The translations under genes and the position numbers were made by a program. Of a DNA stretch of 64,000 bases, positions 61,921-64,000 are shown in pieces. Within the stretch, counting starts at the first letter, position 1; every line of letters begins with the position of its first letter. The notes below the pieces were generated by a model that worked only from the letters and a program-made list of their open reading frames with translations, searched no databases and was not told the origin of the DNA. This DNA is from Scleromitrula shiraiana (Eukaryota; Ascomycota; Leotiomycetes; Helotiales; Sclerotiniaceae). The DNA lies in the NCBI GenBank assembly GCA_028455995.1, contig JABELC010000006.1, forward strand, positions 806,001-870,000, in the 5' to 3' direction.

Positions 61921-64000
61921 TACGTACAAATAAATACTCTATCCTCTATACAGGCTCTATACTTTATAGGTATCGCATCGGTATTCGCACCAATCGGATG
62001 GGAGATTGAATTTTTATTTGACCAAGTTGTTCGGTCCGAATTTTAGTTTTTTTTTTTGGTATTTTATTTTATTTTAGTTTTTTTCTTTGGCTGTTTTGCT
62101 TGTATATTCTGCTGGTATATTTATTATTTATTATTTGGGCACTCGAGTATATGAATGAATGAATGAATGGGTATTGCTATTCTACTAGTAGACGTTCGGT
62201 AGCACAGTTAGTTAGTTAGTTAGTCAATCAGTCAGTTAGTCATTCAGTCAAAAAAAGAACAACAAAAAAAAGGGAAGCGTGGGTGGAGGAAAGTGTAGTT
62301 AGTAGTAGACGACTGACTAGACGTGGGTGGGATGTGGGATGTGGGATGTGGGAACGGATTACTATTTAGATTGCCAATGGATGCTTTTGGATTTAGTTAG
62401 ATTGGATTAGATTATTCTTGTTCTTGTTTGGATTCTAACGAATTTGATCTATTGTATTGTACTGTGTTGTATTGTATTGTTTGGGTTATCTATTCAGCTA
62501 TCTAACTATCTAACTAGCTGGCTAATTACTAGCTATTTAGTCGACTAGTCGACTTCTACATACCTCGATCCCCAATCCTCAATCCCCAATCCCCAATCCA
62601 ATCCCACGTGTTCCCCATCCCATCCCCATCCCATAATTGACCTCCCTATACACCCCACTATCCTATTCCATCTCTGCCACCACATGGCTAAACCTACACA
62701 TGCCAATTTCACTACGCTTCCCGTTAATTCATCTAGTTGCACTTACTAGGCTGGTTGCGATTATTTAGGTATGTGTAGATAGATGTAGTAGGGAGGGAAG
62801 ATATAAGTCTTGCAATATATACCACACGCCATGAGATCGGCATAGGCAAAACCGAGTTCAAGATCGAAATTTGATATAGGATAGGTTTAGAAAGATCATC
62901 ATTTTGGGTATTGGGATACTGGAGATCAACAGGATTCAACATGCAACGCCATATTGGAATTAAATGAAGAATATGTATATTTTGAGGTCGGTGTTGGATG
63001 GCTTAATATTTTTGTACTTTTGTACTTTACTGTTGAGCTCTACGAGATTTCAGTGTAACGGGTTGATGAACCTCGGTATATTGCAGGAATGTAGACATGA
63101 AGAAAAGGATTGTGGATACGTATTATGTGTGAATATATGAGATGAGACAAGAATAGATTTATTTGTGTAATATGATATGTAACTATACATCGCGTGGGAA
63201 GAATGACGAAAAAATGTTCAACGTACAGCCATCATTCTCATCCATTAATCTATTACCACCTGATACATTTTTAATGTATGTAAGTGGATGAGATGATGTG
63301 AAAAAGATGTGTGTATATGAAAATTAGATCGATCATATGGTATAACAATATGTCAAGGTTAGTAAATAATTGGTCTGTTGACGAAGGATTCATCCATCCA
63401 GATATCATATAGGCAGCACCTGCATTCTGAACATAACATCACATAAACATAATATAGAAATATTGATTCTGAGTAACAGTATTCATAGGGCTTATCCATG
63501 TACATAGTTAAACGTGCATTCTAACTGGATTATCTAGTTCTGTATTATTATGATCGGAATTCATCATGCGTTGAATGTTGTACTTTGGTTGCACTAGTTG
63601 GCTGAGCACTACTTGTGGTCTTGAAGATTCAATTTCTTGATCTGATCGAATGATTAGAACTTGGAGCTAGAAAATATCCTATCTATCTCTTAATTTGTAT
63701 AGATCTGTAGAGCCATTGTTGTTTATTTAACAACTGCTGGCTGTTGTCTGCCAAGAGGATCTGTATCTTATCATATCAAATATCAAAAATCAACACTTGT
63801 TGATGATCTCTGGATGTGTATATCATGATACCACGTGGGTTTTATGTATAATTGTTGTACAATACGAAAACCTCCAAGCTATCTTGACTATTCAAGTTAG
63901 ATTACAGCTTGAGCACGTGAACATGTTACCATAAATTCGACCAGGGATAGAAGAGTACAGAATGGCGAAGCACGATAAAGGATCAGAAATTGGAGAATTG

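Larger units (their letters stand above)
58567..64000. other. 5.4-kb gene desert rich in short tandem repeats
   Basis: No coding region is supported to the window edge; frames are short and mostly translate repeats. The part next to GH16 is its AT-rich promoter. Repeats are listed separately. A GC-rich island lies at about 60690-60770 (GGTCCCCTGCTCCCAGCGCC and on) in AT-rich surroundings, without a clear tRNA or ORF. From 62.8 kb to the end there are fewer repeats and no gene. Confidence 0.6.

Overview
The window is nuclear DNA of a filamentous ascomycete (Pezizomycotina). It is AT-leaning. The introns are short, mostly 44-72 nt, with GT/AG ends and CTAAC or CTGAC branch points. The gene set includes a HET-domain protein, a Zn2Cys6 regulator, EFR3, Ku70 and ferrochelatase. 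The general look of the proteins suggests a leotiomycete of the Botrytis/Sclerotinia type, but that is recall and is unverified. Exon structures were rebuilt by hand from splice sites and reading-frame continuity. The frame adds up to a whole number of codons for every multi-exon gene reported as intact.

Layout. 1-7.0 kb: gene-poor, upstream of a Zn2Cys6 regulator (7009-8413, +). 9.5 kb: a telomere-like minisatellite. 10.1-14.7 kb: a methyltransferase (-), the proteasome-associated deubiquitinase Ubp6 (-) and, divergent from it, Arp2/3 subunit ARPC4 (+). 15.3-20.8 kb: a HET-domain gene, a gene with an F-box/2EXR-like motif, and a decayed pseudogene. 22.3-30.9 kb, all minus strand: EFR3, a peroxisomal acyl-CoA thioesterase with PTS1 on its own small last exon, an unknown coiled-coil protein, and a short-chain dehydrogenase interrupted by one in-frame TGA. 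31.9-35.2 kb: a large five-exon zinc-finger protein. 38.4 kb: a small Gln-rich prion-like protein. 42-45.9 kb: Ku70 (-) and mitochondrial ferrochelatase (+) from a shared 492-bp promoter. 46.9-48.8 kb: an MFS transporter, followed by two covarying hairpins. 50.4-52.0 kb: a secreted Ser/Thr-rich protein. 53.9-54.7 kb: a MITE-like element holding about 66 copies of AAAT. 55.2 kb: an orphan coiled-coil gene. 57.1-58.6 kb: a membrane-anchored GH16 glycosidase. 58.6-64 kb: a gene desert packed with short tandem repeats.

The genes are mostly unrelated housekeeping and accessory functions and do not form a metabolic cluster. The most unusual signals are: (1) two hairpins downstream of the MFS gene whose three differing base pairs all keep pairing, and only as plus-strand RNA; (2) the thioesterase splice switch that would add or drop a peroxisomal signal; (3) the lone TGA-C stop in the dehydrogenase; (4) the inverted-repeat element around the giant AAAT array.
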